In this document: one piece after another, positions 36,245-47,738 of the stretch | How the letters are laid out: each line of letters opens with the position of its first letter | Numbering within the stretch: position 1 is the first letter of the stretch | Source: Ursus arctos | Lineage: Eukaryota > Chordata > Mammalia > Carnivora > Ursidae | Assembly: GCF_023065955.2 (NCBI RefSeq) | Contig: NW_026622786.1 | Span: forward strand, 42,518,938-42,582,937 | Direction: 5' to 3' | DNA: 64,000 nucleotides | The notes under the pieces: generated by a model | Databases searched by the model: none | The model's input: the letters and a program-made list of their open reading frames with translations, nothing else | Told to the model about the DNA's origin: nothing | Translations under genes and position numbers: made by a program

Positions 36245-37437
36245 AATCAATTCCTAATAATCCATTTTCTACAAAAAAGGGGCAAAATGTACAGACATTT
36301 CTGAAAAGAACACATACAAATAGCCAATAAGTACATAAAAAGGTGTTTAGCATCACTAATCATCAAGGAAATGCAAATCAAAACCACAAAGAGATAATCA
36401 CCTCACACCTGTGAGAATGGCTATTATCAAAAAGACAAAAGATAGCAAGTATTGGCAAGGATGTGGAGAAAAGGGAACCTTTGTTGGTAGGAAAGCAAAC
36501 TGGTACAGCTACTATGAAATGCAGTATCGATAGTCCTCAAAAATGTTAAAAATAGAACTACCTCTGAATCCATAAATATACTTCTAGGTATATAGCCAAA
36601 GGAAACAAAATCAATATCTCGAGATATTTGCACTCCCATAATCATTGCAGGACTATTCTCAATAGCCAAGATATGGAAACAACCTAAATGTTTGTCAGCA
36701 GATGAATGGATAAAGAAAATGTGGAATATAGGTATAATGGGATATTATCTAGCCTTAAAAAAAGTAGGAAATCCTGCCATTGTGACAACATGGATGAATC
36801 TGGAGGACACAGAAAGACAAATACTTCCATGATCTCACTTATATGTGGAATCTAAAATAGTCAAACTATGGGGCGCCTGGGTGGCACAGCGGTTAAGCGT
36901 CTGCCTTCGGCTCAGGGCGTGATCCCGGCGTTATGGGATCGAGCCCCACATCAGGCTCCTCCGCTATGAGCCTGCTTCTTCCTCTCCCACTCCCCCTGCT
37001 TGTGTTCCCTATCTCGCTGGCTGTCTCTCTCTCTGTCGAATAAATAAATAAAATCTTTTAAAAAAATAAAAATAAAAAAATAGTCAAACTCACAAAAGCA
37101 AAGAGCAGAATGGTGGTTGTCAGGGGCTGGGTAGAGAGGGAAATGAGGAGATGTTGGTGAAAGGGTACAAGTTATCAGTTATGCAAGATGAGTAAGCTCC
37201 ACAGATCTAAAGGATAGCGATGTGAGTATAGCTAACAGTACTGTATTATATACTTGAACCTTTGCTAAGAGGGTAGATCTTAAGCGTTCTCACCACAAAA
37301 AAGAAAAACGAAGAAACTGGTAACTATGTGAGGTGGTGGATATGTTAGTTGGCTAGACTGTGGTGATCATTTCACATATATCAAAACATCAAGTTGTATA
37401 ATTTTTGTTTGTCAATTATACTTCAATAAAAGTGAAA
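36245..37437 (+). mobile_element. Old LINE-1, ORF2 C-terminus and 3' end (L1MB-like)
   Basis: It starts at 'ggcaaaatgtacagacattt', runs through 'aaggatgtggagaaaaggga' and the 3' UTR ('agggtagatcttaagcgttc'), and ends 'cttcaataaaagtg'. A young SINE interrupts it at 36868-37076. Confidence 0.82.
36868..37076 (+). mobile_element. Carnivore SINE, ursid-like young form
   Basis: Near-consensus copy ('ggtggcacagcggttaagcg', 'gagcctgcttcttcctctcc'). The perfect 14-bp duplication AAAATAGTCAAACT lies at 36854-36867 and 37077-37090. Confidence 0.97.
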
Positions 37438-39384
37438 AAGCCGTGAACACATGTCAAAGTATAGACTTTAAGGAGAGAAGTATTACTGGAGCTAAAGAGT
37501 GACATTTCATTAAGATAAAAGGTTAATTATCCAGGAAGAAATAATAACCTTAATTTGCATGACTCAGTAATATAGCCTCTCAGTACACAAAGCTGAACTT
37601 AAACAGAACTAAAAGAAGAAAGTCACAAATCTACAGTCATAGTGGGAGATTTTAATATATCGTTGCAAGTAACTGATAGAACACATGACAAAAAAATCAG
37701 TAAAGAAAGGAGATCTTCATACAATTAACAACTTTATAGATAGATAGATAGATACATAGATACTACCACTAAGTTGAATATAAAGTCTTCTAAAATACAC
37801 ACAGAAAATTTATAAAAGTTGACCATATTCTGAACCATAAAGGAAATTTAAATAAATTTCAAATGATTGAAACTCACACTCAGATTACCTTCAGTGACTA
37901 CAGTGGAAGTAAGCTCTGTATAAATAATAAAACTAGAAATTAAAAAATCCTTGTGTTTAGTAATTAAACAATACACATTAACATAATCTTCAGTCAAAGA
38001 AATCACAGTGGAAGTAGAAAATATTTTTAATTAAATGATAATAAATTATGACATTTCAAAACTTATGGGATGTAGCTACACCCATAGTCACAGGAACATT
38101 TTATTGCCTTAAATGAATACGTTGCAGTGGGGGGGGGGAGGGATCCTTGAAATTAAGGACCTAAGCATTCATCTCAAAATGGTAAAAAAAAAAAAAAAAA
38201 AAAGGCCATTTTAGGTTGACTAAAAAGTAGAAAGAGAGAAAAGATAAAGATAATAGTGAGGAAAAAATAAAAAATAAACATAGTATAATTAAGGGTCCCT
38301 GGTGAAACTAATCAAGAAAAAGAGGGAAGGCAAAAATAGATATTGATAAGAGGGAATGAATTCCTAAATATCATACAGAGATTAAGAGGACAGAGGATTT
38401 TAAGAACTTAATGACAACAAGTTGCAAAATTTATATGAAATGAACAGATTTCTAGAAAAACACAACTTCCCTACACTGATAGAAGAATAAACAGAAAATC
38501 AGGTTATTAAATCCATATTCAAAACCCTCACACAAAGAAAGCTCAAAACCCGGATGGCTTTACCAGTGAATTGTACCAGACATCAAGCTAACAGAAACCC
38601 TTCTACTAAATATCAAAGGAGTATTTCTCACTTCATTCTATTAGGCCAGCATAATCTTGAATCCAAAGTCAAATAAGGGCATTAAAAGAGAAAAATTATA
38701 GGACAATCTCACACAAGAACATAGATGCAAAAATTCTAGGTAAAATATCAGCAAATGAATCCATCAAGATATAAAATCCACGAAGATATCATGACCAATT
38801 TGGGTTTATTCCATGCAGGAAGAATTAGTTTGCCTTTCAAAAATCAAGCATTGTAATTTATCAAATGAATGGAATAGAAGAGAAAAATCAAAAGATCATC
38901 TTAACAAATAAATAAATGTGGGAAAAAAATTGGTAAAACTTAACATTTATTCATGATAAATACTCTTATCAAACTAGGAATTCAACAGAACATCCATAAT
39001 ATGGTAAAGAATAAATACATAAAATTTATAGCAAGCATCACACTTAATTGAGAAATGTTGACACCTTCCCCCGTTGAAATAAAAATGCCTATCATAAGCA
39101 TTTCTAGTCAACATTGTAATGAAGATTTTTGACAGTACAATAAAACATGAACAAGAAATAAAACACTGGATTGGAAAGAAAGAAATACAATAGTCATTTG
39201 GGACAATGTGATTGTACAAGTAAAAACTTCAAAAGAAGTTAAAAGCCATTAGAATAAATATGCAAATTTAGCATGGTCTCTGCCTACAAAAGTAGTATAC
39301 AAGAATCAATTTTATCCTATATACTAGGAACAATTTAAAAATGAATTAAAAATGCTACTTAATTGAGCTTTAGTGTGATGCTGC

Positions 39385-39557
39385 TTGAGAAAGACGTGAC
39401 CAGCCATTGCTGGCTTTCCAAGAAAATCCATACAACCCAAAGGGACATTTGCCAAAGATGTGGGGAGACTCAGGACGCTGGAGCAGCAAGGAAATACTTC
39501 CTACTCTAGAACCTCCAGAAAGAAATCCCTGCCTGCTGACTTCTTCACATTAGCCTG
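39385..39557 (+). repeat. MaLR-LTR-like segment at the 5' end of the SNCA retrocopy
   Basis: The order 'ccattgctggcttt', 'agcaaggaaatac', 'ctctagaacctccagaaaga', 'ctgctgac', 'acattagcc' resembles a conserved block of MLT1/MST-type LTRs in sense orientation. The family call is from memory and tentative. Confidence 0.5.
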
Positions 39558-39782
39558 AGTGAAGAAGGAGGCCCACAGGAAGGAATTCTAGAAGATACGC
39601 CTGTCAATGAGGCATATGCGATGCCTTCTGAGGAAGGATACCAAGACCATGAACTTAAAGCCCAAGAAATACTTTTGCTCCCAGTTTCTTGAGACCTACT
39701 GACAGATGTTTCATCCTGTACAAGTACTCAATTCCAACATGCCCAGTCATGACATTTTCTCAACGTTTTCACAGTGTATTTT

Positions 39783-39985
39783 ATTTTATTTTTTTAAAGA
39801 TTTTATTTATTTATTTGACAGAGAGAGACACAGCGAGAGAGGGAACACAAGCAGGGGGAGTAGAAGAGGGAGAAGCAGGCTTCCCACTGAGCAGGGAGCC
39901 CGACGTGGGGCTCGATCCCAGGACCCTGGGATCATGACCCTGAGCTGAAGGCAGCTGCTTAACGACTGAGCCGCCCAGGCGTCCC
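39783..39985 (-). mobile_element. Carnivore SINE inside the SNCA pseudogene
   Basis: Complete inverted copy. The perfect 15-bp duplication TTCACAGTGTATTTT lies at 39768-39782 and 39986-40000, made of SNCA 3' UTR sequence. This dates the SINE after the retrocopy. Confidence 0.97.
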
Positions 39986-41336
39986 TTCACAGTGTATTTT
40001 GAACTCTTCCATCAGCAGTGATTGAAGTTCTCTGTACCTGCCCCTACTCAGCATTTCAGTGCTTCCCTCTCACTGAAGTGAATATATGGTAGCAGGGTCC
40101 TTATGTGCTGGGTGGATATTGTGGCTTCAAATCTAAAATGTTAAACTAAAACATCTAAGTGACTACCGCTTATTTCTAAATCTTCACTATGTTTTTGTTG
40201 CTGTTGTTGAGAAGTTGTGATTTACTACCATACGTTATAAGATTTCTAGGTGTCTTTTAACGATCTTTCTAAGAATAATGATGTGTTGTAACATTTGTTA
40301 ATGTATACAATACTTAAAAACTATGAGCACGAACCTATGCAACTATAAATATTAACTGAAATTTTACTGTTTTGTGATGTGTTTTATTAACCTGTGTTTA
40401 TACATAAATGGTGAAAATTAAAACGTTATCTCATTGAAAAAATAAAAATGTTACTTAACCAAAGAAAATTGTTTAATCACCTAGTGGAAAAAAATCTCAT
40501 GGAAAAATGATACAAAAGTACTACACAGACCTTGGCAGAAATAAAATGAGGTATATGCCATATTCATGAATGGAACACTTAATATCATAAACTATGTCAA
40601 TGCTTCCCAATTGATTTATAGATTTAATGTAATCTCTAAATGTCAGCAACTTTGTTAAATTTTTGTCTTTCATGGGAATTGAAAAATAGACTGAAATTTA
40701 TTTGAAAATGCAGAACGCCAAGAATAGACAAGGCAATCTTCAAGAAAATCGTAAAGAAAAAGAATAAACTATTAGAAATTATTGTCAGATAATGTGATTC
40801 ATTACAAATCCACAGTAATTAAGACAGTGAGGTACTGGGTTTTAAGGAAGACCAGTAAACCACTGGAACAAAACTATGAAACAGATCCACTGCCCAAATA
40901 TATGGGCATATGATTTATGACAAAGGTGGCTCTGCAGTGCAGTGGGGAAAGCACAGTCTTTTCAATGAACGCTCCTCGGGCAGGTGGATGTTCATATAGA
41001 AAACGATGACTCTTGACTCTATATGATACGGTATGCAAAACTCATTCCAAATGCATGTTCACATCTAAATGTGAAAAGTAAAATGATAAAGATCTTAGGA
41101 GATAGCATATAAGAAAATAGCTTCTAGACCTTAGGGTAGATAAGAATTTCTTAAACAGGTCTAAAACTTCCAAACCATAAAGATGTTTTACAACTGAATG
41201 GTTTTAACATAAAAAAACACTTTTATTTATTAAATACACTATTAAGAAATGAAAATGTCAGTTGGAGAAGATATTTGCAACACATACAATCAACAAAAGG
41301 CTTGTTTTGAAAATATAAAAGTATTCTTACAAATCA

Positions 41337-41466
41337 GGGGCTCCTGGGTGACTCAGTTAAGTCTCTGCCTTCAGCTCAGGTCATGATCCCAGGGTCCTGG
41401 GATGAGTCCCGCAGGCCCTCCCTGCTCAGCAGGGAGTCTGCTTCTCTCTCCGCCCCTCCCCCCTTG

Positions 41467-41512
<46 letters not shown>

Positions 41513-41549
41513 CTTGCTCTCTCAAAAACAAATAAATAAAATTTTTTAA
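41337..41549 (+). mobile_element. Carnivore SINE with internal (TG)n
   Basis: Head 'ggggctcctgggtgactcag'. The CT-rich body has been expanded by a (TG)n run at 41469-41505 followed by CGCGCGC. The perfect 20-bp duplication AAAAGTATTCTTACAAATCA lies at 41317-41336 and 41550-41569. Confidence 0.96.
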
Positions 41550-41812
41550 AAAAGTATTCTTACAAATCAATAAGAAAAACAGAAAACAATAGAAAAATGG
41601 GTATGCATGGGCGCTGCATGGTTATATGGTTATAAACTCTATGACCTGAGCTTGGGTTTATGGAAAAGGACAAACAATTGGAAAATGTTAATCCCTAAAA
41701 AAAAAAAAAAGTGAATTCAAGACTCCTCTTTCATTTCCCCCCATCTCCCTCTTTTCACTTTTGAGGAGAAAAAGTATAGTCAAAGTTGGTCAGATCAAGA
41801 CTTTTCACTAAG

Positions 41813-41850
41813 CTACAGTACTAGGTACTGTATAGTACCTAGTACTGTAG
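41813..41850. repeat. Perfect 17-bp inverted repeat (hairpin)
   Basis: The arm CTACAGTACTAGGTACT at 41813-41829 and its exact reverse complement at 41834-41850 are separated by GTAT. A third partial copy, TACTAGGTA, follows at 41851-41859. It matches no element end that I know. Confidence 0.95.
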
Positions 41851-41869
41851 TACTAGGTAGGGGTGTGGT

Positions 41870-42420
41870 TTCTCTCACCTAGGATCCTCTCTTCTATTTC
41901 CAAGAAGCTGGAGAAGTAATACCAATCTCCCTTTCTGCGGCTCACCTTTCTCTTTGAACTTGCTTCTTTCTATGTAGCTAGAGTGATCTGCTGGACTTAA
42001 TTATCAGAAGGCTTGCATTGGGCTGCTCCAAGCACCAGCCCAATTTATGTGTTTCTGGCTCTACTTCCTGTCCTCTTCTCCTCCATTGGCATTCTCTGGA
42101 TTTAGGTTTCTGTGACAATGGTGGGACAATCTGAGACTTGGGGGCTGGGGGGGCGGGGATTAGGGTTGGAGGAGGTCTTCTGGCTTGCTCTGGTCCCAGG
42201 CACTAGGTTATCAGCAGCCTACATAAGAGGAATTCTCCATGGAGTTCAGATGGTACTCTTGGGTCCTACTGCGTTTAGAGACAAAATTTCATAATAAAAT
42301 ATTTTTTTCTCGCTGTCAATTGCTGTCCCTGCACATTTTTTATTTAGAGATCATGCTGGAGGACTGACAGACTGAGGACAGTCTGTTGCTCCCCAAGTAA
42401 CATTTTCATCTCTCATATTT
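41870..42420. other. Intronic sequence, nothing recognised
   Basis: GC-richer, with a G-run at 42138-42157. No gene. Confidence 0.35.
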
Positions 42421-42424
42421 CCAA

Positions 42425-42540
42425 AGATCAGTGTAGGTATTAGGCCCTGATTAGAAAGAGGAGTACGACATTTTTCCTGACCTTAAGGAACTCACAGTCT
42501 AATAGTTGAGCCAAGAGACAATTATAATATGATTAGCACA
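42425..42540 (+). repeat. Ancient mammalian repeat, MIR/L3-like
   Basis: 'gtgtaggtattaggccctga', 'cctgaccttaaggaactcac', 'agtctaatagttgagccaag'. Family uncertain. Confidence 0.45.
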
Positions 42541-42794
42541 ATGTTTAAGCAAACACGAGAAGAAAGAGAGCCACTTCCATTGGGCAATTCTATGATACCT
42601 GATGTCAGTTAACATACTCTCCCTGAGTCTTCTTTTCTCCAAGACAAATTCCATCCCCTTTCCCAAGATTGTTACAATTACATGAAATTACATGAACTGA
42701 ATGAAATGTGTTTCACTAAGGCAAACTCTGGTAACAATGTGAAGGAGGCTTTACAGCCCTGGTACTGAAAGAACAACCCTTGCACTGGCTGCCC

Positions 42795-42930
42795 TTGCAT
42801 GGGCATTTCCTAGAAGCCTGCTAGAAATGCGGGTCAGCGCACTCCACTCTGTTCTACTGAATCAGGATCTCTGGACACGGGCCCCCAGATGCTGTGGTTT
42901 ATCCTCTGCTTTATAAGAAACCCTATACAG
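42795..42930 (+). repeat. MER5-like hAT-Charlie fragment
   Basis: 'gcctgctagaaatgcgggtc', 'ctactgaatcaggatctctg', 'gggcccccagatgctgtggt' follow the order of MER5-type nonautonomous Charlie elements. Confidence 0.5.
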
Positions 42931-45475
42931 AAATGAGTGCTCAGAATGGGAGCTTATTAAAGTTTCAGGGTCTTTAAGGTGTCAATAAAAGTCTGAAGTG
43001 GATAATGTGATTAAGTCAAAAAAGAAAGAAGCTAACTTAGGGAGACAACTAGTGTGTTAAACCTTATTTTTACAGTTTGGGCATTTCGTATTGAAAAGCT
43101 ATATTCTACCCTCTTCCATGATCCTGTGGTCATCTCATACAAATGCATTTGATTCTATGACTTTAATTAAGTAGTGATCTAGGTTACTTTTTTTTTTCCA
43201 CAACTAGTCACAAACCACATTAATCATATCTGCCGAACAGAGTATATCATGAATGGTTTAAGAAGATAGCATTAGTTCATGAAAAGTATCTTTCTGTGGT
43301 TTGGTTTTTATGCAACAAATCTTCATTTCGATAGAGCAATTGGGATACATTAGGCTGCCGAGATGGAGGAATTTAATGAAGAGGAAAAGATTAAGGTTTT
43401 ATTTAATATCTACCAGGCTGACAATATGGAAATGAATGTAAATTTACAGCACTATTTTTTCCAAGATGTCTTTTCCCCACCACTAATTTTATTATGTAGG
43501 TATGTACTTCTTCATTTGTTTAATTCATTCATCTAATATGTATTAAGATCCTTTCATGAGCCACAGCTGAAGTTCTGGAAAGGTAGGCTGAGACTAGCTG
43601 GGATGGCATTGTCTTCCATGCTAAGCATTAGCAGTTGGGGTTTTATCTTATAAACATGGGAGTATTACATTTTATTTCATGCCTTAGAATGAATGCCAAT
43701 GGTAGAGCAGGGGAGGACTGGAGGCAAGCAGATCATCTGAAAGAGCTAATGAACATGCACTGTCTACAATGCCCCTTACAAATCAAGAGGTCAAATAAAT
43801 ATAATGTAAAACATGATCATTATTCTTAACATTCTCTTTATAGATGTGCTCAATCTTAATGATCACTTAGAAAATAGGGGGAACTATTAGTGCCAGCATT
43901 AGGCAAATAGCCTGAAATAAAACAAGACTGGAGGGGAGAGAGGGATGAAGGCAAATGGGTAGATTTCAAAAATACATCAGCTGTTTATACACCTGGGGGA
44001 TGAACCATGCCTGCCTGATTCATAGTGGTCAGTCCATGGACTCTTCATTACGAGTGCATGTGACGCATGACTGATTAGACCACAAAAAACAGCGTCTATT
44101 AAGAAGCAAATAGTTAGGTGATGTTTCTAGACCCAGCCAAGAAAATCATAGAGACAGACCTTGAAGAAGTGGAAGATCTCAGCATATCGCTAATGTTTAT
44201 GATTTAGCCAACTTCTAAACTGTCCCGTCTCTAAACCTGTTTCTTTACAAACATTTAATATTTAAATCCTCAATATTGACAATGAGAATAATTACCCATG
44301 CAGTCCTGTCATTGATATGCAGGCACAAACCTGACATATTGTCTACTATGTTCTAAATTCAAAGAAGATGAGGATGAACTTCTAAATATCATGTGGTCCA
44401 AATCCCTATTTGATCTATCGCATAGCAATCAGTTTTCCAAAAAAAATTACTGAAGCTAAATATAGGACATATTTCTATTTGCATCAAGTAAGATAAAATA
44501 TATCTTAAAAAAGCAAGTACAGTGCAGTTTCTTCCTGACCTACCTATTTTAGACACCTGGATTTTATGCTTTGAGACACTGCCACCATTCAAAGGAAGTA
44601 TTAAAAAAGTAGTTTAGAAATTCTAATAGCCAGAAGCACATTTCCAAATCTTTAAAAAGCATTTCTTGCAGGAAAATGAAATTCAAGGGTATATTAAATG
44701 CTAGTTGGTATGCAGGAATATAAATTGGTAAAAAATTATGTGATAGTTCCATTAATATTCCATGCATAGACTTACTGAATGGAAAATAGGCTGATAATTC
44801 ACCATGAAATGCCATTATTAGAGATTTCCATTTGAAGTTTAGATGGAAATACTTTTTTTTTCAAAACTTTGGTGTCATTGTAAAGAAAAACGTATCATTT
44901 TCTTAGGTGTAAGTTATTTTGATTTGTGTGGCTGAAAGAAGCTAACACTTCAAAAGAAGACACATGCCCAATACAATTCTATTTCACACTTATCTACATT
45001 GATTGCTTCGTATCCATTCAAACATAGACTGTCTCCAAGGAAATTCAGAAAAGACTATTATGCTATTAATGGCTGGAGAAGGAGTGATGGTATCCTACTC
45101 TATTCATTGGATATTACTATATCTCTCTGCCCAGCTTATCTTAGAATAACTCTTCTCATTCACATTGATAATGAAGAAAAATACTTTAAATTCATATTCT
45201 CAGAAAACATTTGAGAAACTAAGACCCAAACAATTCCAGCCAGAATTTGAGAACATATCTATAGAACACCTTGTTCTCAAGATTTTCTTGAACATTCAAA
45301 GTATGAGAATCACTAAGGAAGATCCCTTCATTCTTCTAACAAGTATTAATTATTTTAATATGTGCCTACAAGTGGTTAAACTAGATCACTATTATTTCAT
45401 TCCTTTTCTTTTTTGAAACTCTTCTGGTAAATAGAGTTCTAACAATACTGGGAAATGCATTTACAGGTGCCCACT
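42931..45475. other. Long repeat-poor intronic stretch
   Basis: About 2.5 kb in which I recognise no SINE, LINE or LTR, unlike the rest of the window. AT-rich and complex. No protein-like frame, no RNA gene. It is the largest such stretch on the upstream side of the AK5 exon. Confidence 0.45.
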
Positions 45476-45479
45476 TCGG

Positions 45480-45600
45480 TTCAACATACATTAATTAAGC
45501 ATGTACTATGAGACAACTGCCACACTAGATTAAAGAGATGCAAAATGGACAAGACATGGTCCCTGTCCACAAGGATATCCCAATCTAAAGTGGAAATAGG
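45480..45600 (+). repeat. Ancient mammalian repeat, MIR/L3-like
   Basis: 'attaattaagcatgtactat', 'gacatggtccctgtccacaa', 'ggatatcccaatctaaagtg'. Family uncertain. Confidence 0.5.
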
Positions 45601-46588
45601 CACATGAACTCTTATTTCAACACAGTGAGAGTGTATGGAAATTCCATTGTATTGGAATACGGTTCCAAAATGGAAGCCACACAGCAGGGTACAACGAAAG
45701 CTCCGAAGAGGGCCTGAAGTTCTGGAAACTTGTGGCCCATGTGAATACTCCATGAATTCATGGGATGTTTTCTTTCCCTAGAAACTTTCCAGCGCTCTTA
45801 TTTTACTGGAAAAAGCACTTAGGGAGAGGAAGGAATAAAGAAGTTATACCCAAGTCTATGTTCTGGTAGACAAAAATGGGTCTATGAAAACCCCTGCTGA
45901 TATAATCAAATTATTCTTCTATCACCCACTCATTCACTTAGGTGAGTGTTACGAAGCACCAGAAGTATAATAGCTGCATCTTGTATTTTATAAAGTAGCT
46001 CATAATCTGGCCTCCAGTTATGAACTCCTCTGATAAAACAATGGGATGAACTCAAGGTTCATTTTAGAAGTTTATGGTCTGATAGCCATCATCACATCCA
46101 GAGTAGCAAACTAAGCTGAAACACTACCTAATGAAGTGGCCGTGGAATATGCGAAATTGGGACTCTTTTTGACAATCAGGAATAGTCTCTGTGGGTACCT
46201 TCTCCCACCCCATGTTCTTTTAAATATAACCCCACTTCTACAAGGAGGATAAAGGTTTTGTGTTTTTTTCCTATAAAGATGTAATAGGAAGATTCAGGGT
46301 TCTAGAACATCTTGAATGGGAATTCAAAATGTTAAAAACTCCACTGTATAACACAGATATGGCCCATCCTGGAGAGGCTTTCTATCTGGGATATGCAGAG
46401 AATCATCATTACTTAGGATCACAGCACTCTGGTCTCAGCTCCAAAATCCTTCTCAACATAGTAGGCCAGGGAGCCATTACCTCTGAATGTAGTACACACA
46501 TTGAAGTCTTTCACCACTACTGGTTTATACATATTAGCAAGGTGGCTGCATAAGCCATATAGGAAAACTTAGTTTCAGTCTCATTCTA
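45601..46588. other. Intronic sequence, nothing recognised
   Basis: A 97-codon frame at 46260-46553 resembles nothing known. Confidence 0.35.
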
Positions 46589-46589
46589 T

Positions 46590-46593
46590 AGCC

Positions 46594-46632
<39 letters not shown>
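46590..46632. repeat. (CA)n microsatellite
   Basis: About 20 CA units with one G interruption. Confidence 0.95.
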
Positions 46633-46707
46633 TCAGACTCAACTGGATTTTCAGTGCTAAGTAGTGGTGGACAGAAGAGTTATTTTTTATTAAAACCAAC
46701 GAAGTTA

Positions 46708-47292
46708 CCTAGGTATTCACCCCAAAGATACAGATGTAGTGAAAAGAAGGGGCACATGCACCTCAATGTTCATAGCAGCAATGTCCACAATAGCCAAATT
46801 GTGGAAGGAGCCAGATACCCTTCAGCAGATGAATGGATAAAGAAGATGTGGTCCATATATACAATGGAATATTACTCAGCCATCAGAAAGGATGAATATC
46901 CACCATTTTTGTCAACATGGGTGGAACTGGAGGAGATTATGCCAAGTGAAATAAGTCAAGCAGAGAAAGACAATTATCATATTGTTTCACTCATATGTGG
47001 AACATACAGAATAGTGTGGAGGACCACAGGAGAAAGGAGGGAAAACTGAATGGAAAGAAATCAGAGAGGGAGACAAACCATGAGAGACTCTGGACTCTGG
47101 GAACAAACTGAGAGTTCCAGAAGGGAGGGGGTGGAGGGATGGGGTAACTGGGTGATGGGTATTAAGGAGGACACCTGTTGGGATGAGCCCTGGGTGTTAT
47201 ACGCAATTAATGAATTAAACACTACATCAAAAACGTATGATGTACTATATGCTGGTAAATTGAACATAATAAAAAAAAATAAAAGAAAAAAT
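46708..47292 (+). mobile_element. Young carnivore LINE-1, 3'-end insertion
   Basis: The last ~100 codons of ORF2 are still largely open (46654-47049 includes the [20 protein letters not shown] region), then a G-rich 3' UTR and AATAAAAAAAAATAAAAG tail. Target duplication AAAACCAACGAAGTTA (46692-46707) and ACAACCAACGAGTTA (47293-47307), with small differences. The start matches L1 at 'ggtattcaccccaaagatac'. Confidence 0.92.
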
Positions 47293-47307
47293 ACAACCAA
47301 CGAGTTA

Positions 47308-47655
47308 TTTTCCAAAATCGTTGATGTCCACTTTTAATGTTCTACTCAGTGTTTTTGGTGGCAATGGGTAATTAGTATATGGGTAATTTTCCAAGGCTCT
47401 AGAAGACAATAGCTACTGTAAGATTGGGTCTTTTCAAATTGTGTTGGTGCCATGGAGTTGAAGCCAGACTTTCGAGTCTCTTTTGGCCACAGCAGCAGCC
47501 TTCACCTTGGCCTTTCTGCTTGAACAGGGAGCCTGAGCACTGAAGTATAATCATTCTAACAGGATATTTTTAGATTATTAATTTAGTGCTTTGAAATGTA
47601 TGAGTGATTTGGGCAGAAACAAAACTGAGCTGGAAATCCTTTCCAAATATTTCTC
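47308..47655. other. Intronic sequence, nothing recognised
   Basis: Nothing supportable. Confidence 0.3.
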
Positions 47656-47658
47656 TCC

Positions 47659-47698
47659 TGTGTGTGTGTGTGTGCATGTGTGTGTGTGTGCGTGTATT

Positions 47699-47737
<39 letters not shown>

Positions 47738-47738
47738 G
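47659..47738. repeat. Compound (TG)n-(TTTC)n microsatellite
   Basis: Interrupted TG units at 47659-47695 run directly into about ten TTTC units at 47697-47738. Confidence 0.95.

Larger units (their letters stand above)
39363..40443 (+). pseudogene. SNCA: Alpha-synuclein processed pseudogene with a foreign 5' segment
   Basis: From 39558 the sequence follows SNCA mRNA: EEG, QEGILED and PSEEGYQD are readable in one frame, then the 3' UTR ('ctcccagtttcttgagacct', 'catcagcagtgattgaagtt', 'gttgttgagaagttgtga') to 'cgttatctcattg' plus a short A tail. It is intronless across the exon 5/6 join. Relative to human SNCA as I recall it, a 9-base in-frame deletion removes Asp-Pro-Asp, the N103 codon reads AGT, and the stop is lost (CAA). 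A SINE splits the UTR. The 15-bp target duplication AAAAATG(C/T)TACTTAA (39348-39362, 40444-40458), preceded by AATT|AAAA, shows L1-driven insertion. The first ~195 bp (39363-39557) are not SNCA coding sequence yet lie inside the duplication. They join SNCA at the exon 4/5 boundary. Confidence 0.93.
37440..41615 (+). mobile_element. Old LINE-1 ORF2 (L1M), interrupted twice
   Basis: ORF2 runs from the endonuclease ('agtgggagattttaatata' for VGDFN, about 37650) through the reverse transcriptase region (about 38500-39350) to a point just before the C-terminal Cys-rich part. An SNCA pseudogene (39363-40443) and a SINE (41337-41549) split it. Removing both restores collinear L1 sequence, including the restart at 40459 after the duplicated target. 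It contains a (GATA)n run at 37737-37760 and a poly-A at 38189-38204. No long open frame. Confidence 0.78.
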
